A DNA stretch of 64,000 nucleotides from Allobosea sp. BK604 (GCF_004341515.1 NZ_SLZF01000001.1:496001-560000); one strand, 5' to 3'. Numbered from the stretch's first letter, positions 17,222 to 26,791 are shown. The notes: a model not told the origin generated them from the sequence alone. Numbers and translations are program-made.

Positions 17222-17982
17222 TCAACGCGCGCTGGAAAGCTGTAGCGCCACCAGATAACGGCGGATCACCGCAGCCGGATCATCCGCGCGCATCACCTCG
17301 CCCATCACCGCGACGCCGGCGGCACCGGCCTCGATACAGGCGGCCGCACGGTCCGGCCCAATCCCGCCGAGCGCGACGACGGGCAGGCCAATTCGAACCG
17401 CGCGCGTGATCGCGGCCAATCCCAAGGCCGGCCCGTAGCCCGGCTTGCTCGCCGTCTCGAAGATCGGACTGAGCGTCACATAGCCGGCACCCGCTGCCAT
17501 CGCGGCGCGGATATCCGCCTCGCCATGCGCGGAAATGCCAACCAGCGACGGCTTACCCTCACCGTCATGCTCGGCCTTGTGCCGAGCATCCACGTCTTGC
17601 GACGCGGACACCATGCGTAGGCCTTGCTCAAACGGCCCGCTCGGCATGTCCGGCGCAAAGGCGTGGATGGTCGGGACCAGCCCGACCATGACGGAGGAGG
17701 CATTTTCGCCATCCTCCAGCGCCGTGGACGGCAAGTGCACGCCTTGCGCTCCGACCTCGGCCGCAAGCGCGACGTCGCCGCCAATCGTCAGCGTGGCGCC
17801 AGCCGCCTGAGTGAGCCGCAGCAGCCGCTTCGCCAAGGCCCGCCGTTCGCATACCTCCAGATCGCGGTCACGCAGCCACACCCAGCGCGCGCCGCCATCC
17901 AGCGCAGCAGCGACCACCTCTTCGAGCGGCCGCCGCGCCTGCTGCCGGTCGGTGACGACGAGCAGCCGGTCCGGCAAGTCCC

Positions 17983-17986
<4 letters not shown>
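17222..17986 (-). CDS. thiE: Thiamine phosphate synthase, with an in-frame palindromic element insertion
   Basis: Joins the thiazole and pyrimidine moieties to form thiamine phosphate. 254 residues, start GTG overlapping the thiG stop (GTGA). TIM-barrel features include [44 protein letters not shown] and the late phosphate-binding loop [12 protein letters not shown]. The family is usually about 200-220 residues; the excess is a block of about 44 residues at roughly 97-142, between HLPS and VGISAHG. It is the translation of a palindromic repeat with ends MVGLVPTIH and [10 protein letters not shown]. Core motifs on both sides stay in frame, so the enzyme is probably active. Last gene of thiOSGE. 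Confidence 0.92.
17562..17694. repeat. Palindromic element (family C, RPE-like) inserted within thiE
   Basis: About 133 bases starting CCGTCATGCTCGGCC and ending GGCCGACCATGACGG-like (CCCGACCATGACGG). Inner arms ATCCACGTC and CGTGGATGG pair, making a long interrupted hairpin. The same ends and inner arms occur in the intergenic copy at 51156-51250. The length inside thiE keeps the reading frame open and adds about 44 codons. No transposase is present; it is probably a mobilised non-autonomous palindrome. Confidence 0.85.
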
Positions 17987-18756
<770 letters not shown>

Positions 18757-18757
18757 C

Positions 18758-18970
18758 TCAGCCTCCCGAGAACGCACGGATGATCTCGACCGTGTCGCCG
18801 CTCTCCAGCGGGGTTTCCGCCCACTGGGCGCGCCGCACCACCTCGCCGTTGAGCGCGATGGCAAAGCCCTGCGGGCCGGAGAGACCGAGCTCGGCGGTCT
18901 CCTCCTGCCAGAGTGTGGCGAGGTCCTTCGCCGCGCTGTCGCGGCTCTCGCCGTTGATCGTCAGTTTCAT
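18758..18970 (-). CDS. thiS: Sulfur carrier protein ThiS
   Basis: A 70-residue ubiquitin-like protein ending in Gly-Gly (AFSGG), the C-terminus that is adenylated and converted to the thiocarboxylate sulfur donor for thiazole formation. Short beta-grasp pattern with MKLTINGES at the start and [13 protein letters not shown] near the end. The start overlaps the thiO stop by four bases. Falls between thiO and thiG as expected for this operon. Confidence 0.95.
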   Translation of the reverse strand: MKLTINGESRDSAAKDLATLWQEETAELGLSGPQGFAIALNGEVVRRAQWAETPLESGDTVEIIRAFSGG

Positions 18971-20157
18971 TCTGCAGCCTCCTTGATGGCCGCGAAGCGG
19001 GCCGCGCCGAAATGCGCCGCCGGCCCCGTGATGCGATTGTCGGTGATGAGTTGCTCGATGGCCGCCGCCGTCACCGGCGCGAGCAAATAGCCATTGCGAT
19101 GATGCCCCGTCGCGACGAGGAGATTGGCGATGCCGGTCTCGCCAACGATCGGCGCATCGTCGAGCGAGGTCGGCCGGAAGCCGGTCCAGATCGCCTCGAC
19201 CGGCATCTCCTCGATCGAGGGCAGAGCCCGTCGCGCACCGTCGAGCAGAGCATAGACGCCGCCGGCCGTCACCGTATCGTCGAAGCCGCGCTCCTCCATG
19301 GTGGCGCCGACGATCAGCGTGCCGTCGCTCTTCGGTGCGAGATGGACCTGCTCGGTCCAGACCACCCGCGACAGACCGCCGGTTTCGGCCGTGCTGCGCA
19401 GCGCCAGCGACTGCCCCTTGAGCGGCCGCACCGGCAGGTCGAGCCCTGCAAGTTTCGTCCAGGCGCCGCCGGCCATGAGCACGATCCGCGCCGCGCAGAC
19501 GCTGCCCGGCGTCGCGACACCGACCGCCCGTCCTCCAGCCAGCTCCGGCTCGGCCTCGCAGCCCTCGACCAAATGCCCGCCGCGCGCGAGGAAGGCCTGC
19601 CGCAGCGCCGCCATGACGCGCGGCGGATCGACCTGATGATCGTCGGGGCAGAAGATCCCGGCGACGACGTTCGGCCGCAATCCCGGCTCCAGCGCCCGCG
19701 CCTCCGGGCCGCCCAGCCATTGCGCAGCAAGCCCCGCCCGCTTCTGCATCTCATGCCGGAAGCGCAGCCGCTCGACCTCCTCGCGCCCGAGCGCGACCAG
19801 CAGCACGCCGTCCGCGCGATAGTCGATGGACAGCACGCTATCCGCCTCAAGCTCGCGCGCAAAACCCGGCCAGAGCCGCTGGCTTTCCAAGGCCAGCGGC
19901 ACATGCTCCTCGCCGCCCGGCTCCAGTTCGGCGGCGGCGGCGAGCATGCCGGTCGCGGCGAGGCTCGCCCCCTGCCCGCTCGTGCCGCGCTCGAACACGG
20001 CGACGTCGAGCCCGCGCCGCGCCAGCCGCCAGCCGATCGACAAGCCGATCAACCCGCCGCCGATAATGGCGATGTCGGTCTCGCTCGGAATCGCGGGCAC
20101 GCCAGCGGGCGTTCCGATCTCCGTCCGACGAAATGCAGTCTGTGGCGGGCCTCTCAT
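18967..20157 (-). CDS. thiO: Glycine oxidase ThiO
   Basis: A 396-residue FAD-dependent amine oxidase that converts glycine to dehydroglycine for thiazole synthesis. The N-terminal dinucleotide-binding motif IIGGGLIGLS is near residues 30-40, followed by GATGMLAAAAELEPG-like flavoenzyme segments. The C-terminal HHRNGYLLAPVTAAA is typical of the family. ATG at 20157 with GAGGAG eight bases upstream on the minus strand. First gene of the operon, about 75 bp downstream of a TPP riboswitch. thiC and thiD are not in the window. Confidence 0.94.
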   Translation of the reverse strand: MRGPPQTAFRRTEIGTPAGVPAIPSETDIAIIGGGLIGLSIGWRLARRGLDVAVFERGTSGQGASLAATGMLAAAAELEPGGEEHVPLALESQRLWPGFARELEADSVLSIDYRADGVLLVALGREEVERLRFRHEMQKRAGLAAQWLGGPEARALEPGLRPNVVAGIFCPDDHQVDPPRVMAALRQAFLARGGHLVEGCEAEPELAGGRAVGVATPGSVCAARIVLMAGGAWTKLAGLDLPVRPLKGQSLALRSTAETGGLSRVVWTEQVHLAPKSDGTLIVGATMEERGFDDTVTAGGVYALLDGARRALPSIEEMPVEAIWTGFRPTSLDDAPIVGETGIANLLVATGHHRNGYLLAPVTAAAIEQLITDNRITGPAAHFGAARFAAIKEAAE

Positions 20158-20230
20158 CGCAAACTCCTCGCCCGGCCCGGGGAAAGGAGATCTGCAACCT
20201 TGCGGTTGCCGGCGGGTGCCGCGAAATCCA

Positions 20231-20337
20231 ATCCCTCCGCCGGTATGAACCGGATCAGGTTCGAAGGATTTCCGCGCGCTTTTCCGGTTGCCCGGTCTGC
20301 CAGCGGTTTCTCAGCCCCTTGCCGGGGATCTCCCTGG
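20231..20337 (-). promoter_or_regulatory. TPP riboswitch (THI element)
   Basis: On the minus strand the conserved blocks appear in order: GGGGATC near the 5' end, GGGGCTGAGA, then after a variable arm CCTGATCCGGTTCATACCGG and GCGGAGGGA. These are the pyrimidine- and pyrophosphate-sensing helices of the thiamine pyrophosphate aptamer. It lies about 75 bases upstream of thiO, so it should switch off thiOSGE when TPP is abundant. In Proteobacteria the usual mechanism is masking the ribosome site; no clear terminator T-run is seen. Confidence 0.95.
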
Positions 20338-20380
20338 AATGCCGCCAGTCTGATGCAGAGGCGGCTGCGCAGTCAACCGG

Positions 20381-22003
20381 TCATGCCGTCGCGCCCATCC
20401 AGGGCAGCGTGATCTCGAATGCAGCGCCCTTCTCCGACCGCAAGAGCGCGATCGCCCCGTCATGCGAGCGCAGCATCGACTGGACGATGCCGAGCCCCAT
20501 GCCGGTGCCGCCGCTTTCGCGCCGGGTCGTGAAGAACGGATCGAAGACGCGTCCACGATTGGCAGCCGCGATGCCGTCGCCATCGTCGCTCACGATGATG
20601 CCGAGCCTGTCCCCGACGCGCCGCGCCTCGATCTGCAGCCGCGTCGCGTTGTGGCGCAGCGCGTTGTCGGCGAGATGCGAGAACACGATCAGCGCATTGT
20701 CGAGGGAAAGCCCGAGCATCGCCTGGCGCTCACCGTCGTTGCTGATGGCGAGTGCCGGAAAGGCATCCCGAACCAGCCCCAGCACGGCATCGAGTGCCGT
20801 CATCCCGACCTGCTGCGGATTGTCTGCGCGGGCCAGCTCGCGCAGCCGGTCGAGCAACCGGGTCAGGCGATGCGTATCGTCAATGATATTCCCGAGGAAG
20901 CGCTGGCGCTGGGCCTCGCTCATCGAGGGATCCTTCATCAGCTCGGCCGCGCCCTGGATCGAGGTCAGCGGCGATTTCAGCTCATGCGAAACATGGGTGG
21001 CGAACGTGCTGATATAGGCCGAGCGCTCCGAAAGCCGGTCCGCCATCTCGTGGAAGCTCTGTGACAGGCTGGCGATCTCGCGGGTGCCATAGTGCTTGAG
21101 CGGCGGGGTCGGAGCCCGTTCGCCCTGGCCGATGACCTGCGTCTGCGCGATCAGCCCATGGATGGGTCGCGTGATCGTGCGGGAGAAGACGAAGCCGATC
21201 AGGGCCGTGACCAGTGCGATGGTCAGCCCGGCGAAGACGACCTTCCGCCGCTCGGCAAAGAGATGCTTGAAGATGTTGTTCGGCGTGCGCGAGGCATAGA
21301 CCACGCCAGCGACGGCTTCGCCGGCCATGACCGGCATGGCGACGAAGACGCGGATGCCGGTGCCGCGGCTCCAGGAGTAGAGCGGCGGCGGCGGCGAGTT
21401 CGAGATGCGCACCCGCAGCGCATTGCCGTAACGCCCGCGCACGGCCGTCGCAACCTCCTCGACATGGGCGAGCGAGCGGCCGAGCTCGTCTCGCCCGGCG
21501 ATGACCGTGCCGTTCGGATCGAGCAGGCGGAAGCCGGCGAGCGTCACGTCCTGCGTTGCCACTGCGATCGGCGTGAGCCGCGCCCCGATCGCCAGGAAAG
21601 CCGGATCGGGCGGCGCGGCCGCATCGCGCGCATCGGGCCGGCGCGGCAGGATATCGTTGCCGGCGAGATCGAGATTGGGCTCGATCGGATGATAGCCGCC
21701 GACCGGCATCCGCAAGGCTTGCTCGCGGGCAGCGAGCGAGCGGTAATCGTCGCGCGTCGGGACGTAGGGGTGGACCGGCTTCGCCAGTGCCCGCGCCGCC
21801 GGGTCGGCCTCGACCTCGCGCGCATAGATCGCGGCGATGGCCGCTGTCTGCGCGATCAGCTCCGACTCGGTCTGGTGGATCAGCTGGTTCTCGTAGAGCC
21901 GGAAGAAGAACAGGCCGATCAGCGGCAGCATCGTCACCGTCACGAGCACGACGAAGACGATCATGCTGAGCGTCGGCCGCCATTTCCGGCGCACGGCATC
22001 CAT
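20381..22003 (-). CDS. Sensor histidine kinase
   Basis: A 540-residue membrane kinase. TM1 is near residues 12-35; a periplasmic domain of about 220 residues follows, with ATQDVTLAGFRLLDPNGTVI and PPLYSWSRGTG; TM2 is near 255-275, then HAMP (TRPIHGLIAQT). HisKA has His340 in FATHVSHELKSPLTS; the ATPase domain has Asn447 (LADNALRHN), the G1 box DDGDGI and GTGMGLGI. A frame extends 28 codons upstream but overlaps the regulator. The start at 22003 is five bases after the response regulator stop. It resembles ChvG/CreC-type kinases. Signal unknown. Confidence 0.92.
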   Translation of the reverse strand: MDAVRRKWRPTLSMIVFVVLVTVTMLPLIGLFFFRLYENQLIHQTESELIAQTAAIAAIYAREVEADPAARALAKPVHPYVPTRDDYRSLAAREQALRMPVGGYHPIEPNLDLAGNDILPRRPDARDAAAPPDPAFLAIGARLTPIAVATQDVTLAGFRLLDPNGTVIAGRDELGRSLAHVEEVATAVRGRYGNALRVRISNSPPPPLYSWSRGTGIRVFVAMPVMAGEAVAGVVYASRTPNNIFKHLFAERRKVVFAGLTIALVTALIGFVFSRTITRPIHGLIAQTQVIGQGERAPTPPLKHYGTREIASLSQSFHEMADRLSERSAYISTFATHVSHELKSPLTSIQGAAELMKDPSMSEAQRQRFLGNIIDDTHRLTRLLDRLRELARADNPQQVGMTALDAVLGLVRDAFPALAISNDGERQAMLGLSLDNALIVFSHLADNALRHNATRLQIEARRVGDRLGIIVSDDGDGIAAANRGRVFDPFFTTRRESGGTGMGLGIVQSMLRSHDGAIALLRSEKGAAFEITLPWMGATA

Positions 22004-22008
22004 CGGGT

Positions 22009-22698
22009 TCACGCCTCGCAGGGGCCGAGCCGGAAGCCGAGCCCGTGCACGGTCTCGATCGCGTTGGCGCAGCCGGCCGCCGCGCATTTCGCGCGGATGT
22101 TGCGGATATGGCTATCGATGGTGCGATCGGAGACATGCACCCTGCCGTCATAGGCGGCGCCCATCAGCTGTTCGCGGCCGAAGACCACGCGCGGGCGGCT
22201 CGCCATCGCTGTGAGCATCGCGAACTCGATCACGGTCAGGCCGAGCTCAAGCCCGGCGAAGCTCGCCGAATGCTGCGCCGGATCGATCAGGAGCGCGCCA
22301 TGGTTGAGGGGCCTGGCCTCGCGCGTCTCGCCGGCGCCGTTGCGCCGGCGCAGGATGACATTGACCCGCGCCACCAGCTCGCGCGGGCTGAACGGCTTGG
22401 TGACATAGTCGTCGCCGCCCATCTCCAACCCGAGGATGCGATCGATCTCGTCGGAGCGTGCCGAGAGGAAGAGGATCGGCACCTCGGAACTGCGGCGCAA
22501 TCTGCGGCAGACCTCAAGCCCGTCGAGCTCCGGCATGCCGATATCGAGCACGATGAGATCAGGAGCGCGCAGCTCTGCCAGCCTGAGCGCCTCGCTGCCG
22601 TTGCGGGCGATCTCGACCGCCATGCCGGCCTTCTCCAGCGCGAAGCAGATCACGTCCCGGATATGCGGATCGTCGTCGACGACGAGGATGCGATGCAC
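22009..22698 (-). CDS. OmpR-family response regulator
   Basis: A 229-residue regulator: receiver domain with acidic Asp9/Asp10, phosphoacceptor Asp52 (LIVLDIGMPELDG) and Lys101 (VTKPFSP), then a winged helix DNA-binding domain (LTVIEFAMLTAM, VHVSDRTIDSHIRNIRAK, ETVHGLGFRL). GTG start chosen because it gives the standard RILVVDDD N-terminus, eight bases after the DUF4173 stop; an upstream in-frame ATG would overlap that gene. Partner of the kinase encoded next. Confidence 0.93.
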   Translation of the reverse strand: MHRILVVDDDPHIRDVICFALEKAGMAVEIARNGSEALRLAELRAPDLIVLDIGMPELDGLEVCRRLRRSSEVPILFLSARSDEIDRILGLEMGGDDYVTKPFSPRELVARVNVILRRRNGAGETREARPLNHGALLIDPAQHSASFAGLELGLTVIEFAMLTAMASRPRVVFGREQLMGAAYDGRVHVSDRTIDSHIRNIRAKCAAAGCANAIETVHGLGFRLGPCEA

Positions 22699-22706
22699 GG
22701 CGTATC

Positions 22707-24272
22707 CTATCCTTCGGCCGGCTGGCCCGACTTCAGTTCGGGCGTGCTGGCGGCACGCTGCTCCTGCAAATAGCGCCAAAGCCTGTCACCCCGAAAGGTC
22801 CAGCGCCGCCAATCCGACCGCAGTAACTCCTCTTTCGCTGCCAGGGCCTTGCGATATGCCGCAAGCTGAAGGGACGTCAGATCGTCCAGCGGCTCGTCGC
22901 TTTCGCGGCGCGAGGCGATATAGGCATCGATGGCAGGAATGGTTCCGGGGCCGAGCTTCCACACGTAGCGGGTGTCGAGGTGCCTGATCTGACCGGCCTT
23001 CTCGGCAAAGTGAGTGATGTTGTAGCGCGCGATGATGTCGGCAAAGTTCGTCAGGCTGCAGGCATAGAGCACGATCCCGGCCGCGATCAGGTTGCCGTTC
23101 ACCAGCCAGCCATTCGGACGGTTGAGCGCGATGCGTGCGATGATCATCACCAGGCCGAATACAACGAGCCCCATCCAGATGAAGGCGGCGACACGCAGCA
23201 GCGTCAGCGAATAGGCGGCGACGTAGAGATCGAGCCGCAGGATCGACGAGATCACCAGCAGCACGTTCTGCGCCACCCACAAATAGACCAGCCGGCGGAT
23301 CAGCGGCGAGCGCTCGGCGCTGGAGCCCGGCCGCAACGCGACCAGCACGAAGCAGGCGGCGAGCAGCGCCGTCCCCATCAGCGGATAGGCGCCGCGATGG
23401 GCATAGGCCGCATAGGTCATGCCGTCCGGCAGGGCGACACCGCCCCAGAGATAGGCGATGTCCATCGCCGATTGCAGGGCGAAGAGCAGGTTGAACAGAA
23501 CGAGCGAACGCAGGATGGTCCCGTCGGCGAGCAGCGCCCGCCGCGCCTGCTTCTGTTCGGAAGCGGCGATATCCGTCCCGTCGGTTGCCGCGGCTTTCGT
23601 CGCGCGGCGCTTGCGCACGGTGACATAGAGCAGCGGCCAGGTGACGAAGGCCGCGACCAGCCAGAATCCAGCGCGCTGGCCGTTGAGGCTGCGCAGGATC
23701 GCGTCGATGCTGACCGCGCCCAGCCAGCGGTCGATCAGCGGATTTGCCGCGGCGAACAACATCAGGAAGACGCCGCACAACAGGAGCGGCACGACCCAGA
23801 GCTCGATCCGGCTCGCGAGAGTGTGCTCGGTCCCGATCACCCTGTGGCCGCGCTGCTCGCTTAAGGCAGCATTGATGGCGCGCCATGGCCCATCGAGATA
23901 AAGGCCGACCACCTCGTCCAGCCGCTGCGCCAGCGATCCCTGCCAATTCTGCGTCAGGATCAGCGCGAAGGCGCCGATCCCGGCCGCACCGAAGGCCAGT
24001 GCGAGCATATTGGCGCTCTCGACGAGCGGAACGAGCGCGATGGCAAGCACAGCGACTGCGATGCCGATATCGCGGCGGCGGGCATTGAGCCCGTTCGCGA
24101 CCAGCGAGAAGGCCGCGAGCGCGACCAGGAAGAGCAGGACGGAGATGCCGATCCGGCGGCCGTAGAACAGCCAATCGGCGAGCGTGATCAGCAGCAGGCT
24201 CGCCACCATGCAAATCTGCAGCCGCGATGGACGCCATGCGGGCATGGCTGGCTGGTAGGCGTGATCGGTCAT
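22707..24272 (-). CDS. DUF4173 domain-containing membrane protein
   Basis: A 521-residue polytopic protein with about ten to twelve hydrophobic helices and a hydrophilic C-terminus of about 130 residues. Segments VESANMLALAF, WGGVALPDGMTYAAYAHRGAYPLM and TLLRVAAFIWMG are typical of DUF4173. No enzymatic residues are recognised and no biochemical function is known to me. It is encoded eight bases upstream of the response regulator and with the kinase makes a three-gene unit, suggesting it is a signal sensor, target or accessory of that pathway. ATG at 24272 preferred over an upstream in-frame start. Confidence 0.85.
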   Translation of the reverse strand: MTDHAYQPAMPAWRPSRLQICMVASLLLITLADWLFYGRRIGISVLLFLVALAAFSLVANGLNARRRDIGIAVAVLAIALVPLVESANMLALAFGAAGIGAFALILTQNWQGSLAQRLDEVVGLYLDGPWRAINAALSEQRGHRVIGTEHTLASRIELWVVPLLLCGVFLMLFAAANPLIDRWLGAVSIDAILRSLNGQRAGFWLVAAFVTWPLLYVTVRKRRATKAAATDGTDIAASEQKQARRALLADGTILRSLVLFNLLFALQSAMDIAYLWGGVALPDGMTYAAYAHRGAYPLMGTALLAACFVLVALRPGSSAERSPLIRRLVYLWVAQNVLLVISSILRLDLYVAAYSLTLLRVAAFIWMGLVVFGLVMIIARIALNRPNGWLVNGNLIAAGIVLYACSLTNFADIIARYNITHFAEKAGQIRHLDTRYVWKLGPGTIPAIDAYIASRRESDEPLDDLTSLQLAAYRKALAAKEELLRSDWRRWTFRGDRLWRYLQEQRAASTPELKSGQPAEG

Positions 24273-24554
24273 GGGCGTTGCACCTCGAGGCAGGGAAAGC
24301 GGAGCAGAGACGCGCGACGGCGCATATCCGGCCTGACGGCAGGGTGCGGTTCGGACGGAGGATGTTCCGGGAGCACGAGCCACCAACTGTCCTTGACGAG
24401 GCTGGTTGGCAGGCGCGGTCTGGTTTCAGGTGGTAGCGGGCGTCGTCGTCTCATGCCGCTGTGTTAGCGGCGACGCTTGCAGGCCCTCGCGGCAGTCCTG
24501 CGCAGAAGCTCAGGCTTTTCGTGCAGATTTCGTGCAGCAAGCTTCACCGTCGCC
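24273..24554. other. Gap upstream of the DUF4173 operon
   Basis: About 280 bases between the DUF4173 start and the REP element, presumably holding the promoter of the three-gene signalling unit. Short frames here lack coding character. I could not point to a clear promoter or operator. Confidence 0.5.
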
Positions 24555-24676
24555 CGTCATTGCGAGCACCCGGTCTTGCCTTCGGCAAGCCCGAGTACAG
24601 GCTCAGCGAAGCAATCCAGGGCGGCGGCGCTCGACCTCCCCTGAATTGCTTCGGAGCTGACGCATCTCGCAATGAC
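24555..24676. repeat. REP-like palindromic element, family A, copy 4 (compound)
   Basis: CGTCATTGCGAGC at the left, an inserted GGTCTTGCCTTCGGCAAGCC hairpin, then CAGCGAAGCAATCCAGG, and the mirror CTGAATTGCTTCGG with CTCGCAATGAC at the right. The internal hairpin divides the left arm much as in the compound copy at 10467. It lies between the DUF4173 promoter region and the 3' end of the GntR gene. Confidence 0.8.
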
Positions 24677-24698
24677 AGTCGGAGCGACCAGGGTCGGC

Positions 24699-25370
24699 TC
24701 ACGACGCGAGCGCTTCCTTGCCTTCGTCGAGCAGCGCCAGATAGTCGCTCTGAGTATTCCCGGCATGGGAGGCGAGCAGCGCCTTCAGCTCCTCGACCTT
24801 GCCCGCCTTGGCCAGCGCCAGCATCTCGCGATGCTGGTCGATGGAGCGCTGGTTCAGCATCGCGTCCCGCGAGAGGCGCGAGCGCAAGGCCTGGAGCCGG
24901 AAGGTGATCAGCGCATAGGCATCGGCGAGATAGTCATTGCAGCTCATCGCCACCATCAGCTGATGATACTCACCGTCGAGTGTGCGGTAGGCGACGATAT
25001 CGCCAGCGGCGAAGGCGCTCTCCATCGCCGCGAGCAGGCGCTCCATGCCGGCGATCAAGCGCTCGCGGGCCCGTTTCATCGCCATGTCGATCGCGGCCGT
25101 CTCGAGCACCGCGCGCAATTCGGAGATCGCCACCACTTGGTCGGCCGCGAGCTGGCAGACGAAGGAGCCGCGCTGCGGCTGGATATCGACCAGCCCCTCG
25201 TTGCGAAGCTGCATCAGGGCCTCGCGCACCGGCGTCTTGCTGACGCCGAGCTCGCTCGCGAGGGTGTTTTCCGACAATGCCTCGCCGAACTCGATGCGCC
25301 CATCGATGATGCGCTGACGCAGCTCGTCGAGCGTGAGTTCCTTGAGGGATTTGGGACGAACCAGAACCAT
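24699..25370 (-). CDS. GntR family transcriptional regulator (FCD-type)
   Basis: A 223-residue regulator. Winged helix with LSENTLASELGVSKTPVREALMQLRNEGL at about 30-60, then an FCD domain with LRAVLETAAIDMA and a metal-site histidine in DGEYHQLM. The start at MVLVRPKS is chosen because the longer frame adds 84 residues unlike the family. It is divergent from the third TRAP operon (start 25766), which it very likely controls through the AT-rich palindromes in between. Confidence 0.87.
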   Translation of the reverse strand: MVLVRPKSLKELTLDELRQRIIDGRIEFGEALSENTLASELGVSKTPVREALMQLRNEGLVDIQPQRGSFVCQLAADQVVAISELRAVLETAAIDMAMKRARERLIAGMERLLAAMESAFAAGDIVAYRTLDGEYHQLMVAMSCNDYLADAYALITFRLQALRSRLSRDAMLNQRSIDQHREMLALAKAGKVEELKALLASHAGNTQSDYLALLDEGKEALAS

Positions 25371-25581
25371 ATGCGCCGCTTCTACTACCTCCGCGCAGGC
25401 TCGGAGGGCTTTGCCTGAGGTCTCATATCTGATATTCCAGTGGCGAACTCGTCGCAAGAGAAGAACAGACGGGTCTGGAGGGGACGCGGGCGCGAGCGAT
25501 ATCGCGAACGAGTCTTGAGGCAATGCGATCCACAGAACGGCGCGGATACCGTCCGGCGCCGCCTTTATGCATTGCGGACCG
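25371..25581. other. Left part of the regulator-TRAP intergenic region
   Basis: About 210 bases upstream of the GntR start. It contains ATATCTGATAT-like AT-rich sequence near 25425, possibly a third, imperfect operator half. No credible coding sequence; the two perfect palindromes and the TRAP promoter lie to the right. Confidence 0.4.
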
Positions 25582-25593
25582 AAGTATATACTT
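25582..25593. promoter_or_regulatory. Perfect palindrome, putative operator 1 of the TRAP-SDR operon
   Basis: AAGTATATACTT, a perfect twelve-base palindrome in an AT-rich pocket between the divergent GntR and TRAP genes. Its centre is 23 bases from that of the next palindrome, close to two helical turns, as expected for paired dimers on one DNA face. Confidence 0.5.
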
Positions 25594-25603
25594 TGAAATA
25601 AAG

Positions 25604-25617
25604 TGTAGATATCTACA
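25604..25617. promoter_or_regulatory. Perfect palindrome, putative operator 2 of the TRAP-SDR operon
   Basis: TGTAGATATCTACA, a perfect 14-base palindrome, symmetric like FCD-type GntR sites. With the 25582 palindrome it forms the most conspicuous operator candidate in the window. The cognate regulator is presumably encoded at 24699-25370. Confidence 0.55.
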
Positions 25618-25765
25618 TTCAACTTACGTCGACATCATGGCGCGCTTGACATTATCATGAAGAAACGCAGACTGAATTCACTGGTATGGTAGATTGGCCC
25701 TCGAAAGCCTGACTGCACATGCCTGAATGCCGGCAACGACCGGCGATACCGGGAGGAATTCAACC

Positions 25766-26764
25766 ATGTCATTCGCGAAAGCGATTTCGGTGGCCGGCGC
25801 CCTCATGCTCGGCTGCGCCGCTTACACCCCCCTGGCCGCCCAACAGAACCTCACCCTGAAATCGGCCGATGTGCACCCGAAGGGCTATCCAACGGTCGAG
25901 GCCGTCGAGCGATTGGGCGCCAAGCTCGAAAAGGCCACCAATGGCCGGCTCAAGGTGCAGGTCTATCCGTCGATGCAGCTCGGCGGCGAGAAGGAGTTCC
26001 TGGAGCAGGCCCAGGTCGGCGCGCTCGCCATGGCACGCGTCTCGGTCGGCGTCATGGGGCCGGTCATTCCCGAGCTCAACGTGCTCAACCTGCCCTATCT
26101 CTTCCGCGACAGCGCCCATATGCACAAGGTCGTCGACGGCGAGATCGGTGACGAACTGCTCGCCAAGATCACGGCCAATGACAAGACCGGCCTGATCGGC
26201 ATCGCCTGGATGGATGGCGGCGCCCGCAACATCTACAGCAAGCAGCGCGGCGTGGCGAAGATGGAGGATCTGAAGGGCCAGAAGATCCGCACCATGGGCA
26301 ACCCGATGTTCGTGCAGATGATGAACGACATGGGCGGCAATGGCGTCGCCATGGGTTATGACCAGCTCATCAACGGCCTGCAGACCGGTGTCGTCGACGG
26401 CGCCGAGAACAACGAGCCGAGCTATTCCTCGGGCCAGCACTATAACTACGCCAAATACTACTCGCTGACCGAGCACCTGATGATCCCGGAGATCCTGGTC
26501 TTCTCGAAGCGGGTCTGGAACACGCTGTCGCCCGACGATCAGAAGCTGATCATCAAGCTCGGCAAGGAGGCCCAGGCCGAGCAGCGTGGCCTCTGGAAGG
26601 AGATGGTGCAGAAGTCGCTCGCCGACATGAAGGCGCACAACGTCACCGTTACCGAGGTCTCGGCCGACGAGAAGAAGCGCTTCCAGACAGCGGTGAAGCC
26701 GGTCTGGGACAAGTTCGGCGCCGAGCACAAGCCGATGATCGAGCGCATCTCGAACGTGAAGTGA
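25766..26764 (+). CDS. TRAP transporter periplasmic binding protein (DctP-type)
   Basis: A 332-residue secreted protein from MSFAKAI, with GGGAGGA twelve bases upstream and a signal peptide ending near LAAQQ. The DctP signature LKGQKIRTMGNPMFVQMMNDMG carries the carboxylate-binding arginine, then GYDQLINGLQTGVVDGAENN. First gene of an operon with both permeases, two SDRs and a lactonase-like amidohydrolase. Substrate probably an acidic sugar derivative or similar carboxylate. Confidence 0.93.
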   Translation: MSFAKAISVAGALMLGCAAYTPLAAQQNLTLKSADVHPKGYPTVEAVERLGAKLEKATNGRLKVQVYPSMQLGGEKEFLEQAQVGALAMARVSVGVMGPVIPELNVLNLPYLFRDSAHMHKVVDGEIGDELLAKITANDKTGLIGIAWMDGGARNIYSKQRGVAKMEDLKGQKIRTMGNPMFVQMMNDMGGNGVAMGYDQLINGLQTGVVDGAENNEPSYSSGQHYNYAKYYSLTEHLMIPEILVFSKRVWNTLSPDDQKLIIKLGKEAQAEQRGLWKEMVQKSLADMKAHNVTVTEVSADEKKRFQTAVKPVWDKFGAEHKPMIERISNVK

Positions 26765-26791
26765 GTATGCGGCGGCCCTGAGGGCCCATCC

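Noticed and set aside
25646..25651. TTGACA as a -35 box for the TRAP operon
   Set aside because: No TATAAT-like sequence at 16-18 bases downstream, so a full promoter is not supported.
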